A stretch of DNA of 64,000 nucleotides from Paragonimus westermani (taxonomy: Eukaryota > Platyhelminthes > Trematoda > Plagiorchiida > Troglotrematidae), in the NCBI GenBank assembly GCA_008508345.1, contig QNGE01001033.1, positions 73,128 to 137,127 of the forward strand, written 5' to 3'. Under the pieces are notes generated by a model that saw only the letters and a list, made by a program, of their open reading frames with translations, was not told where the DNA came from and searched no databases. Of the stretch, positions 22,560 to 33,431 are shown in pieces. Both the position numbers and the translations under genes were made by a program. Positions within the stretch are counted from its first letter, which is position 1; each line of letters opens with the position of its first letter.

Positions 22560-23490
22560 TGTGGCTACCTCTTCGCCACTATTGCATAGATCGACGTCTT
22601 TGTAGAAGACACGACCTGCTTATGATACAGAGCAACTGACCTGCTTACGGTCATACCTTTCTTTCGATCTATAAAAATGTTATTTGTTAATTCCCGACTT
22701 AGAGAGCTCGCGGAATAAATTATTACACAACGGAACAACTTAGCCCCATATAGTTTGACCCGGTCCACAAAACATCCCTCAAGAGTCAGACACTTGTGCG
22801 CTTGCTGATTCGCGGGAGGGAACCCCTGCAGGCCACTTGGATCACGGGAGATTTTGGAAACCAAAGCGAGCTCATTTCCCGCCCCACAATGCAACGTAAA
22901 GTTTTCACTGACACCCAACGTACGTGTCCGCCATCACCAAGAAATATCTTGGTGATCCAATGAAGAACTACCTGGAAGTAGCAAGGACACTTCGGCCACC
23001 TAGGGATTATCTGTAACTTGAATAGACATACACGCTACCATCATCTCAAAATTACAAAAGATAAGACCGTATCCTTAGTGAACCCTTCCATCAGGTAGGT
23101 GGGAAGTGATCTTTTCAGTCACTACTTATGCTACTGAGGACAGCATTCACCTCATTTTTCCAGCACTTCTTTTCCAAGATCCGCCGAGATGACTTTAACC
23201 CGGAGGAGTAAGATACCAATCATACCTGTGCCTTGACAGCCCGTATGCCAAAGTGCATTAATCTGAGGGTAGTGACCCTTGCTTCAGCTCACAGTCAACC
23301 CCAACGAAGTTGAAACCGCTGTCATTGTAAATGACCTCTAGCGTGAATCGCCTGCTCCAGTAAACCATGAGTAGGTAGTCCACATACATGGAAGAGACCA
23401 CCTCTACGTGAATGGGGCGAGTCTGAAAACAGGTGAATATGCAACCGTAGAATTTGAGTTTGATTCTTCCAAGAGTACTTTCAAAGAACC
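22560..23490 (-). pseudogene. BEL/Pao-type integrase fragment
   Basis: Reading the minus strand downward from about 23,480: YGCIFTCFQTRPIHVEVVSS, a short spacer, then FTLEVIYNDSGFNFVGVDCE and YDWYLTPPG with SHLGGSWKR. This is the integrase core of BEL/Pao retrotransposons: the block with YxCIFTCxxxRAxHxE, then SDNGTNFVGxxxEL, then NPPxASHxGGxWER. The D of the first block (expected just upstream) was not checked. The second Asp (NDSG) is present and the Glu of WER is replaced by Lys. Several stops break the frame. Downstream to 22,560 an open frame continues (NELALVSKISRDPSGLQGF). Confidence 0.7.
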
Positions 23491-25322
23491 GGGATAATCT
23501 GTCTTGCGGTGCCTAAGTGAGCAACCCTCCCTGGATGCCCTCGTCAATAAAGTCGGCCCCATCATCTGTTTGTAATCCTTGGTGTACAGCGCCAGCACTC
23601 ACCAAACACTCGTTCATTAACAACCATATCCATAGAAAACGGAGATTGTCTTCTTATGTGGGCAAGCACAGGCGAGACGCGCGAGTGCACTTCGGATTTG
23701 TTACGGTGACTTATCAACAGCATTAAACCGCTCCTGTTGATTAAGGAGGATTCACTCAGTAACGCGTACTCGGCAACTCCAATAGCCTCTTTTCAGACGG
23801 CTGGGTTATCGGGACCACCTTCCAAGTCCAAAAACCGCCTGAAATGACGGTCGAAAGGGTTAGAATTTACACGGAACTGTTCGAAAAACCACACTAGATG
23901 TACCACCCCACTTGAACGTGAATTAGCTGGGTGGACAAATTATCAGGAACAAAAACGTTCAGCATAGCATAACCCATTAAGGGTTCACAAATCACCACCA
24001 CTCAACAGGACATGACCTCACTAAAACAATCGGGTGGAGATGCAAGTGACAGCGTGTCAAGCGATACCGAGTAAGAAAGTTTCAGTAGATAAACAACGAC
24101 AGTTATATAAAAAAAACCTATTTTGCGTCAGGCTGTGGTACAAAATTCATCATGAGTGTTTAATGCACATGGTGAAAAAAATGGAGAATAACAGGTTATT
24201 TTCAAACGCATGTAATTAACTTGCCCGGAAGAGCACGAGCAATGCACACAACGATAGGCGCTACACAACGGTACAAAATACACGCAACTAATAATAGCAC
24301 AATGAGTTAATTATGTAAAAATAAGCAACAGGAGCGAAATAACGAGATTGGAAATTTCTGGTTTGTGAGAAAAGTTTGACACACCTGGTCCAGGTAAGAT
24401 AGTCCTCATGTTCTCCCAAATTTGACAAACAACAGAGTAGTTACAGCGATGTACACTACAAGGGGCTCCTTGACCTAGTAGTCCAGGTGATGCCGGAACG
24501 TGAGAATGGGAAGTCAAAATATTTCGCCACTATTTGATGCAACGTGTGTCGGAAGAATGTGTAGAAAAGTTTATCTGGATAGGTGGAGGCAGGTAGTATC
24601 GAACTCATGCAGAAGTATGCACGGACGTGCGGACAAGACATACTTAATTGTTGACAATCGAAGGAATTCCGCAAATCTCGCGAATCGTCCAGCCAATGTG
24701 GTAATTCGGGTGTCCAGACGTTGTGAAATGAGTCCCGCGCTAGATACCTTCGTAGAACCAAAACTGGAACGCAGAGTTACGTGGTATATGAAAGAATGAA
24801 AAATGATCACATAAATTATCGATAATAATGGGATACGGGATTTTAACCAAACTTTTGTGTGAAGTTGGTAATTTCGCGTTGGTTTATGAAATAATTTGCG
24901 GCAACAAACAATCGTTATTACATAGCACAGAAATATGTCGACCAGTCGCCTGTTCTAGTGTATGGTCACTGCTGAACGGAGGACCAGTTACCTACAATTA
25001 AATCAAACATGCCCCGAAAATTTTAACGTTTTGCATCGTCCCAATTACCAGGTTGGCACTGTCTCTGTTCTGCGGTCGGATTCTTCAACCGAGATACAGC
25101 ACTGCATCTATCAAAGCCGGTCGAGATCCTTCAAATATAAGCGCCCAACCGAAGCTTATGGTGAACGCACTTAGAACATTAAGTTCTTTGGAATATCCGC
25201 ACTCTCGTGCGAACGCCGTCCTTTTGAGAAAGTAGGCATGGACTTCGAACAAAAGAAAGAGTACTACTCTAACTGATCCACTTGGCCTGACACAACCGCG
25301 GACACGAAGCTAACATGACGGG
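23491..25322. other. No gene recognised
   Basis: About 1.8 kb. The left part could contain more of the BEL/Pao pol on the minus strand, but I could not follow it. Overlapping frames at 24,456-24,810 on both strands show no motif. Confidence 0.4.
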
Positions 25323-25787
25323 TGCAGCGTTTTGTACACTATTTTCTACTTCATATTTTTTATTGTTACGCATGCCTTCTCATCTTCTTCAACCTCGCAT
25401 GTGCACATGAGGTTCGAACAAGGTTAATCGATCCACAGAGTAATCAATAACTTGAAAATTACACTTTCGAGTTCGCACGCTCTGCTGTGTGTTCGCGTTC
25501 AGGGTCGGTGGCGTACAAATCTTTGGAAGGATTAGACTTCAGCGGAATCAACCGTTTAGTTCGGCAAATTTATTTATTCACCCGTCGTTGGAATTATCTC
25601 GATCGTGACGTCGAGACTATCTGGGGGACACACGACAAGTAGTATCAATGAGAATCCTCATTTGGTGTAGTGGAACACTAAACCAACGTGCCTCCATGAA
25701 CTATTGTGAGTTATTTGTTTTCCTTCTTATCAGATTTCGACCTCCTATTCACACCTGAGTTCCCACATACTGTTTAGATCCACTACA
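25323..25787 (+). repeat. 5' LTR of CsRn1-like element
   Basis: 465 bp, matching 34,660-35,124 with about 13 differences by eye. Most differences lie in the first 56 bp and the last 30 bp; from about 25,378 to 25,660 the two are identical. It begins TG and ends CA. Confidence 0.93.
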
Positions 25788-25792
25788 GTTAT

Positions 25793-25804
25793 TTGTGAGC
25801 CCGC
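25793..25804 (+). other. Primer binding site, tRNA-Trp-like
   Basis: TTGTGAGCCCGC lies five bases after the LTR. It matches TGGTGACCCCGA, the tRNA-Trp-complementary site used by CsRn1-family elements, at 9 of 12 positions. The altered second base would weaken pairing with CCA. Confidence 0.6.
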
Positions 25805-25856
25805 TTATTTTTTTCATCCGAACTACGTTTCTATCCACTTTTTGTTACCATTAGCA

Positions 25857-26674
25857 ATGCTTGACGACACTGCAGACGTTGATACTAAAACCGAGCAAAG
25901 CGTTGCTTTAAAACCGCCTGAGTTTAGCGCCCGAAACCATCGATTCTGGTTCCATCAGATTGAGGCCGTTTTTACCACCAGGCGGATAAAATCAGAGATA
26001 ATAAGATTTTCATACGTGGTACAGTCACTTCCTTTCGATGTCGCAGCTGAAGTGGAAGACCTGTTGAATCAGTTTCAGCTGACTTCCCCTATACTGTTTT
26101 AAAAAACACCATCATAAAACGCAATAAGAAGTCAGAAGCAAAACTCTTACATGATTCGTGCAATTTGATCGAGTTAAGTTATTGGTCTCCATCTCAACTG
26201 TTGCGTTATATGAGAGGTGTTTTGGGCTCGCGAAAGCTTGACGATGCCATTTTAAAACAGTTATGGGCCGAGAAACTGTCATCCGCGGTACAAGACATTT
26301 TGGCTGCCATGAATGAAGAGAGCTCACTCGACAAATTAGCTGCCCTTGTGGACAAAGTAGCAGGGACTTTTCCTTCATAGCCAGTGTGCACCACGACCAT
26401 AGCCGTTCCCAAGTCACCCCTTTCAGTCCCGACAACTGAGGAGAGTCTGAAACTTTTGATAGAGGAAATGTGCCACTGTATGGACAATACGACTATACAG
26501 ATTAACGAACTGAGGAAGCAACCACCCAAGAGCCGTACACAATCTAACTCTCGCACTCGACAAAGATGGTGCTGGTACCACCGAAACTTTCGGGACAAAG
26601 CAAAGAAGTGCACCTCGCCGTGCACATTCCGAACTCGCCACGCGTCACCGTCAAACCGGCATGTCAGCCAGTAA
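25857..26674 (+). pseudogene. CsRn1-type gag (broken)
   Basis: Gag packages the element's RNA. The first frame (from ATG at 25,857) has LKPPEFSARNHRFWFHQIEA, then a matrix/capsid-like region, and stops at 26,102. A second frame (26,165-26,380) continues with SYWSPSQLLRYMRGVLGSRK and ILAAMNEESSLDKLAALVDK. A third (26,384-26,674) ends with RQRWCWYHRNFRDKAKKCTS, P and C: the CHCC zinc finger diagnostic of the CsRn1 group. Two frameshifts or stops divide the gene, so no full gag is made. The finger itself is intact. It lies directly after the 5' LTR and primer site. Confidence 0.88.
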
Positions 26675-26973
26675 CGGCAATGACTGTTGCTGGCCAAGCA
26701 GGTACTAGTCGCCTATTATTCATCAGGGACCGGCCGACCGGCTTGCGGTTTCTTATCGATACCGGAGCCGAGCTCAGCGTCATTCAGCCGCAACCAAATG
26801 ATCGACTTCAGTCAGGCCAGCACGCCTTACATGCCGCGGATCAAAGTCGCATCAAAACTTTCGGGAAACGCTCGCTCACTGTCGATCTTGGTCTCCGGCG
26901 ATGTTTCCGTTGGATATTCCTGATTGCCGAAGTCCAAAAGCCAATCATCGGTGCCGACTTCCTGGCATACTAA
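26566..26973 (+). pseudogene. CsRn1-type aspartic protease
   Basis: A 136-codon frame overlapping the end of gag in another register. It reads TGLRFLIDTGAELSVIQPQP with the catalytic Asp at 26,758-26,760, and ends VQKPIIGADFLAY, the usual strand before RT in gypsy elements. In CsRn1 the protease is fused to RT; here a stop at 26,971-26,973 and a new frame separate them. It cuts the gag-pol precursor in the family. The active site looks intact, but the polyprotein is not. Confidence 0.85.
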
Positions 26974-27199
26974 CCTTTCCGTTGATGTCAGGAGGCGTAA
27001 GCTAATTGACAACACAACCGTCTGCACGGTAAATGGTGTTTAGTCGACGATAGCGTCAATCGGAATCCGACCCGCCCTTCCACCAACACCGTCTTTTGCA
27101 GCACTGTCGAAGGATTTTCCTTCGTTAACTCGGCCGTGCTCACATACCGAGACGGTTAAGCACAGTGTGAGACATCACATTACAACACGTGGTCCTCTG

Positions 27200-27972
27200 G
27201 TTTTCGGCCGTCCACGCCGTTTACATCCAGATAAATTCAAAATAGCCAAAGCTGAATTCGAACATATGCTCCAGTTGGGCATAATTCGACCCTCAAACAG
27301 CTCTTGAGCAGCACCGCTACACATGGTACCTGAAAAGTTTCCGGGTGATCGGCGACCTTGCGGTGATCACCGTGCTCTCAACAATTGCACAATCCCGGAC
27401 AGGTACCCTATACCCCATATACACGAATTTTCGTTACGACTCGCTGGCGCTACCATCTTCTCTAACTTAGACCTTGCACGCGCATATTATCACATCCTGC
27501 TCGCGGATGAGGATATTTCAAAGAAAGCCGTTGCAACAACTCCTGGACTTTTTGAATTCACAAGGATGCCCTCCGGGCTCTGTAATGCTGCTCAAACATT
27601 TCAACGGTTCATGGACGAAGTATTACGCGGACTCTCTTGTGCGTACGTTTACATTGATGATCTTTTGATCGCTAGCCGCCTAAACGAAGAACACTTTTCT
27701 CACCTTCGTGCTGTTTTTGAACGTTTCGCGCAATATGATAATAAAATAAACATCGACAAGTGTGCCTCGGAGTTAAATCACTGGATTTCCTGGGACATCG
27801 CATAAGCCAAACCGGCATCACACCTCCGCCAGCTAGAGTTGAGTCTATTTCGACTTTTCCGACTCCAACTACGATGATACAACTATGATTTTTCGGCATA
27901 CTCAACTACTATCGGCGTTTTATTCCCCATTGCGCGGACACTGTAAAACCTCTAACAGACCTAGTTCAGCGA
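27200..27972 (+). pseudogene. CsRn1-type reverse transcriptase, interrupted
   Basis: RT motifs in order: RRLHPDKFKIAKAEFEHMLQ with LGIIRPS (27,200-27,300), a stop near 27,305, then [34 protein letters not shown] with a catalytic Asp, [20 protein letters not shown], and [10 protein letters not shown] with YIDD at 27,650-27,661. A further stop at about 27,803 precedes thumb sequence with FGILNYYRRFIPHCADTVKP and LTDL ending near 27,966. The reading then runs into the nested CR1 LINE; RNase H resumes at about 32,745. Apart from the stops the catalytic residues are conserved. Confidence 0.92.
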
Positions 27973-28079
27973 TTCGTACGCGAATTCGAGGCTTGGTGAC
28001 CAATCTACCCGGATCTAGTCAGTTAGTTCGTTTCGATGTCCGGCGGTTTTCTGTTGACTTGAAAGACAGTCACTAAAAA

Positions 28080-28371
28080 CGGGGTTTGCCACCCCTCTTG
28101 GGGGTTACAGAAAGTGCCAAGAGAGTAAAATAACAATCTAGCAGAACATGATAACTTACTAATCTGACGGTTTATTAAGTAGGTGAGAATCCAATAACAC
28201 TTTGAGACGGTCCTTAGAAGAGCAGCTAACAATCTCTAGTGGTAGGTCTTCCCAGTAGTTGATGACATTATAAGAGAAGAACTGTCGTCTCAGGAAGGTC
28301 CGAGGTCGGAGCTTATAGAGCTTCTTGTCTTGATCTCTTCGACTTTTATCACTTAATATGGTGAAGAGTTG
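28080..28371 (-). other. 3' untranslated region of the CR1 LINE
   Basis: Sequence between the end of ORF2 and the insertion boundary. On the minus strand it ends with CTCTTGGCACTTTCTGTAAC, then a C/G-rich run AGAGGGGTGGCAAACCCC. No coding potential was recognised. Confidence 0.55.
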
Positions 28372-30990
28372 TTACACGAGTCCCGTGCTAAGGAGAAAGT
28401 GTGTAAGAATTAAGTCGCCGCGGAGTCTACGAAACTCAAGTGGATAAAGATCGAGAATTTCAAGGCGAGACTCGTAGGATAGATGCCGTAAGCCAGTGAC
28501 TATTTCGGTGGCTACTTGCTGGACACGTTCAATGGTGAGTATGTTCTTCTTCAAACCGGTGTAGACGACTTGATTGGCACACTCGAGCACTGGTCTTATG
28601 TAGACTCCGTAAAGCGTGTGAAAGACGTGCTTGTCTATCCAGGGGAAAGTTTGTTTGATCATCCCGAGAGTCATGAGACCCCTTTTGGCGGCCAGCTTGT
28701 GATGATAAGAGAAGGACAAACCAGACGACAGCCAGATCTCTAGGTCTTTTTGAGGTCTGCTTTCGTGATATGTACTACACTTTGTGTACCATATATCACG
28801 AATAGGTCCCCGGAATCTCCTCCGAGTGACATGTGCGCACACTTACTGTCGTTTAGAGGAAGACTTCAATCATCTGATCAGCACTTGATACGATCAAGGT
28901 CAACCTACAATGCATTGGGGTCACAGGCGTTCCAGATTTTTAAGTCGTCAGCATAAAGGAGAGCGTTGCTGGAGATCAACTCGGGGAGATCATTGATATA
29001 TATGAGAAACAACAATGGACCAAGTACCGATCCGTGAGGAACTCCCACAGAGACTGGGGATGGAGACGAAAGGCCTGAACCGGTTGTACTCTGAGAGTCC
29101 TGTTACCAAGAAAGGAAATTATCCAGCAGAGAACCTCCCTTGGATCCATAGGCTTCTAGTTTATTCAACAGGGGACCGTGTGGGACACTGTCGAAAGCTC
29201 CGACAAAGTCGAAGAAGATAGCATCCGAGATATGACCATTGTCCTCGGCCTCTGTTAGGCTATCCATGAAGATCGACATATTAGTTATGCATGACCGCTC
29301 AGGAGAAAGCCATGCTGGGTCGAAGAGAAGAGGTTATTCGAGAATAAATGCTTAAAGATGATGCGTTTTAACAGTCGCTCCATTATCTCGCATGGGATAC
29401 TGGTAAGGCCGATCGGCCGATAACTAACAGGAGAGTGACGATCGCCTGTTTTGAATATAGGTAAGACAGTGGCCTCTATCCATGCCTCCGGAAGAGTGCC
29501 TGTCCGAAGTGTCTGTTAGAACAGATCAAAGAGAGGCACCGCCAAACCAAGGGCCGCTTCTTTGAGGATCCAGGGGTGGATCGCGTCTGATCCAATCGCA
29601 CTATAGGGAGTGATCTTAAGCAAGAGGTCATGAACGTCGGACACAGAAAAGTCAGCTGTCAGGAGTGGGTGTTGGAAGTGTCTCCGTGGGAGAATTGGAT
29701 GCCAGTTTGGCAGATCCACATTGTAGACTGCTGAGTAGTATTCTCTGAACACCTCGGCAACCACTTGGGTGTTGAAGAAGGTTTCCCCGTCGGGAAGCGG
29801 CAGAGAAAGCGCTGTGAGCTTATTTTTTCTTTGGCGACGTATATACTTGAAAAGGAAATTCTTATTCTCGTGAGCTACCTTTAGGATTTTTGACTGTACC
29901 TGTTGGGTGTGTTGCGGGATTTCCCGCTTGCACCTGTTTCGTACAGAGCGAAAGGTCTCTAGATCCTCTGGCCTTCCCGTTAGCTCCTGCTAAGAGAATA
30001 GAGGAGAACGTACTACAAGAAGGCGGCGTATGTTTCGCGGAAGCGGTGCACGAGAGGAGAACTTCCATAGTTTTCGAGGAACAAATGCCCCATCGGCTTC
30101 GTGACTGACAGCTCTAAAGGAAAGGTAGTTCAAGTTCACTAAGTTGGATGTAGGGCTGAGTGTGCTCAAAAACGTCCTTAGTGCGTTAAAATCTGCTCCC
30201 TGGAAGTTTCGGAATGAAGTCTTTGTTACAGCGTTTTGGAGCCAGTAACAGATAAAGTCAAAGCTTGATAGCATGTGGTCACTATGCCCAAGCGGTGGTT
30301 TGATGACCATCCTATCTGCCAGGTGAGCCTCGTGCGTAATGACCAGATCGAGCAAGGAGGGTGTCTGTCCTGGACAGTGCCTCTTAGGTAGATCGACATG
30401 CTGTGTCTAGGCTTTCTCATGGATCAACATTGCCAAGGGTGTCGAGAACCCTCAGCCGCAGTCCTCATAAGAAGCCGCCATAGAGTTGAGTTCGGGTGCG
30501 TTGAAGTCACCCATAGTAAGAAGATGGGAGAAACACTGGGTAGACGTGAGTCTGTCTAGGGTAGCAAGAATGGCTTAGTTGTCGGATGCACTGCATGACG
30601 GCGAACGGTACATAACACCGGTAGGAAGCGTGTCACGTTTGCGAAGTTGGAGTTTGATCCAGAGCGTGTCGCAATTCTCTGGGAGGGTTAATTCCCCTAC
30701 TACAGCTGGCACTGGGAGATTCTGGCTTGAGAAAACGATGCAGCTTCCCAGGCATCCACGGGAGTAGTCCGTCCGTTACAAAGAGTAACCAGGGACATGC
30801 AGTTCACTATCACTGATATCCGCGGGAAGCCAGGTTTCTTTTAAAGCAGGAATGTGGGGGCTAGTGTCTGTCTGATTCCTGGTAGTTTGTTCATAAAGCT
30901 CAAACAGTCGGTGTACACGCGCTTGAGGGTTACTTCCTCGTTTTGCTCGGTACGAAAAGAGACAGAAGTGCTCAAGGAAGAGTGCAGCCT
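28372..30990 (-). pseudogene. CR1 LINE ORF2: endonuclease and RT (broken)
   Basis: On the minus strand, endonuclease blocks run from about 30,900 to 29,990 and end with LDLVITHEAHLADRMVIKPP and LGHSDHM, the conserved terminal GHSDH of this nuclease. The RT start is at 29,764-29,516 (YYSAVYNVDLPNWHPILPRR, then AIGSDAIHPWILKEAA). Fragments with PVSYRPIGLTSI follow near 29,400. The catalytic [11 protein letters not shown] has YADD at 28,955-28,944. The C-terminal region at 28,842-28,372 has LERVQQVATEIVTGLRHLSY-like CR1 sequence and LDLYPLEFRRLRGDLIL. Frameshifts and stops interrupt it, yet catalytic motifs are preserved. Confidence 0.88.
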
Positions 30991-31711
30991 TAGTAGCAGG
31001 CTAGGGTGCGTAACGGACGGCGTAGTTTTGTGAGCCCTCTTGAGGGGTGTTGGCCGTTTTTTCACACCTTCGGCATATGTGAGCGTCCCTGTGGGACGCC
31101 TCGTCCGCTTCTGTTGGCCCAAGGTCGATGACATTTGGACCGCGCTTGCTTTCAGAGATTCTAGAGGGTGATATGCAGTTTTGCACCCTCGAAAATTTGG
31201 GTGGGGTTGTTGATGAGAAGAAAGTATAGGAGGAAACGGCCCCGATGCAGCCCAGGATAGAGCCGCCGGAGTGAGACAAGTTTGGGTCATTTTGAATGCA
31301 TGGGGCACCCCAGCAGACTCACTGGGCTGTACAGCTTAGGAATAAGATATTTTTGACGAGCGTTTTTTTGAGTGAGATAAATGGGGGTCGAGAAGAGTGA
31401 TGGTCCTTAACATCTTCGAGATCTGTTCCAACGGCCACCTGCATATCCACAGGCGCTTGACTTTCCAATGAGATAGGGGCAGTGGCCTCTGGTGTGGGTG
31501 CTTGGGGTGGTGCATCTAAAGACAACGGTCCCCTCTTGACAGCAGGGATAAGGACTTTAGCGCTAGCTTGGAGTTTGAGGTTAGCTGTGATGCATAACCT
31601 TGTTCTAGCAAGCTGAGAGCACTTATCCCACTCCTGCAGTCAGCGATCAAAAAAGACTGCCCTGGGGTTAACGTGCTTTTTCTTCAGTTCAGCCGCTTTT
31701 TCCAGTACTTC

Positions 31712-32380
31712 CTATGTGCTAATCTTTGCGGGTAATGTCACAAGGAGTCTCAGTGATTTCTTGGTAGCTTTTGAGCGAAGTCTGCTAGCAGAAACCATTT
31801 TTGTAGACTCTGGAGTGAAACAAGCGTTCAGCACCGCTCTGGCTTGTTCCCCCGGAGAGATTGTGGTCGGAAATCGTCCCCACAAAACAAGCCTCTTCTC
31901 CCGGAGTGCTTTATTCTTCAAGCTCGTCGCGATTTCCTCAATTTGAGCGGTGGACAAAGCCACTGCCTAGCGAGCAGCCGCAGCGCCTGGAAGGGGAACG
32001 GCAATGTACTCATTCAACGAGCTCAGTTCTGACTTCATGTCAGATAAAGTTCTCTGAGTATCATTCAGGGCTTTTTCTACTGTGGCTATCTGTGCGCTTA
32101 CATCTTCAGACGAATTGTAGCCACACTTGCACGCGTCTGACTTCTGCTCTCTCGGGGTGGCCAGTAGAGGATCCAACGTGGCCTTCAATGGAGTGCAGCT
32201 ATCTCGGAAGAGACAGCTCATACAGATGAATGATCTTTTTGAAGAAGTGAGTAAGGCGCACTGGTCCTCCCTGAGGCCAGTACACTTAAAGCGGTACCAA
32301 TGTAGGCGCGTCTGGCATTGCATACCGTTCTGAACAGTCGTGTGGCAGCCGAAATGACCACAAGCACTCGATACCTCCAA
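31712..32380 (-). pseudogene. CR1 LINE ORF1: PHD-like finger and coiled coil
   Basis: ORF1 proteins of CR1-type LINEs bind the element's RNA. At 32,380-31,967 the minus strand reads CGHFGCHTTVQNGMQCQTRL, then HWYRFKCTGL and FICMSC, a spacing close to a PHD finger (C-x2-C ... C-x2-C ... W-x-H-x2-C-x-GL) with some ligands changed. A coiled-coil-like stretch follows, with heptad-like SAQIATVEKALNDTQRTLSD and MKSELSSLNEYI. After a stop, 31,963-31,712 continues with AQIEEIATSLKNKALREKRL and VLWGRFP, resembling the RNA-binding portion. More C-terminal sequence to about 30,990 is shifted and poorly preserved. Confidence 0.7.
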
Positions 32381-32455
32381 TCCACTGATGCTGCTGGTTC
32401 TTGTGCGTGATTGTGTTATGGTTTGTGAGTAAAGATGACAGTTGTTAATGAAAAA

Positions 32456-32717
32456 GAAACACGAGGCTGGAAACTAATACGGATACTATCGAACACAAAT
32501 AAGATAATTCACAGTGATTTATGCTATTCGACAACGAATAGCAATGATCGTATATAATTGTTTTTTGATGTACTGTGCACCAAAACGAAACACAAGTCCA
32601 GAGAACAACACGGATAAAATCGAACACGAATAATACAATACGCGATGAATTATGCTATTCGACGAAGAATAGCAATGATCTTGTATAGTTTTTTGATGCA
32701 ATGGGCACCAAGGTAGC
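32456..32717. repeat. Tandem pair of 131 bp units at LINE 5' end
   Basis: Unit 1 is 32,456-32,586 and unit 2 is 32,587-32,717. Both begin GAAACAC, contain ATGCTATTCGAC, GAATAGCAATGATC and TTTTTTGATG, and end with GCACCAA. Identity is roughly 75-80 %. They lie upstream of ORF1 of the minus-strand CR1 LINE, inside the insertion boundaries, so they belong to its 5' untranslated region or to sequence carried with it. Confidence 0.75.
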
Positions 32718-32744
32718 AAAAATATGAATAAACAATGACAGCGA

Positions 32745-33431
32745 GGAAATTTAAACCAAAGTTCGAGTTACCCGCGCATGTCAGTTGAATTGTCACCTGG
32801 AGCCAAAGCAGCTTTCTTGATAGCAAAGGAAGCCTTATGTCATGCCACGAAACTGTGTTTCATCACTTGCGATCCAAACGCTCGTTTTATTCTCACTACA
32901 GATGCATCAAACGCTGCCGTCGGCGCAGTCCTGGAACAGTCTGTGAATGGTGAACAGCAAGAGTTGCAACCAGCACAGACTGAGTACAGCACTTTTGGAC
33001 GTGAATTGCTGGCCATTTATTTGGCGATCCGTTATTTTCGGCCTCTTTAGGATGGTCGACATTTTGTTGTGCAAACCAATCACAAGCCTTTAACATTTGC
33101 TTTTCATGCTAAGCCTGATCGGTACTCTCCGCGCAAACTCAGACATTTGGACTACCTCTCCCAATTCACCACGGACATCCGACACCTACGTGGTAACGCC
33201 AATATCGTGGCTGATACATTATCACGACCTGATGTCAACTCAGTCCAATCGCCTCCTTCCTTCGATTTGTCTCAAGTGGCCACAGCTCAGCAGTGCAGTG
33301 AGGACCTAAAGGACGTTTCCATCTGTAAGTCCTTGAAATTGTCTACTATCCCTGTACCGACACAAGCTGGCGACATCTCGTGTGATACCTCAACGGATAC
33401 ACCCAGACCTTTCGTTCCACTTTCTTACTGA
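32745..33431 (+). pseudogene. CsRn1-type RNase H (broken)
   Basis: After the nested LINE the host element resumes. FELPAHV stands in one frame, then from 32,778 SVELSPGAKAAFLIAKEALC, and TTDASNAAVGAVLEQSVNGE with the catalytic Asp of TTDAS. FGRELLAIYLAIRYFRPL follows with the conserved Glu, then a TAG at 33,048-33,050. The frame at 33,069 continues VQTNHKPLTFAF, YLSQFTTDIRHLRGNANIVA and DTLSRPD, which is the end of gypsy RNase H. One frameshift near 32,775 and the stop are the only breaks seen. It degrades the RNA strand during cDNA synthesis. Confidence 0.88.

Larger units (their letters stand above)
27973..32738 (-). mobile_element. CR1-type LINE nested in CsRn1-like element
   Basis: A minus-strand non-LTR retrotransposon, 5' end near 32,738 and 3' end near 27,973. 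It contains a 5' tandem repeat, ORF1 with a PHD-like zinc finger and coiled coil, and ORF2 with endonuclease, RT with intact YADD and a CR1-type C-terminus. The six bases CAGCGA stand on both sides (27,967-27,972 and 32,739-32,744), compatible with a short target duplication. The host pol reading joins sensibly across them (LTDLVQR to the linker before RNase H). The coding parts carry stops and frameshifts. Confidence 0.88.
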
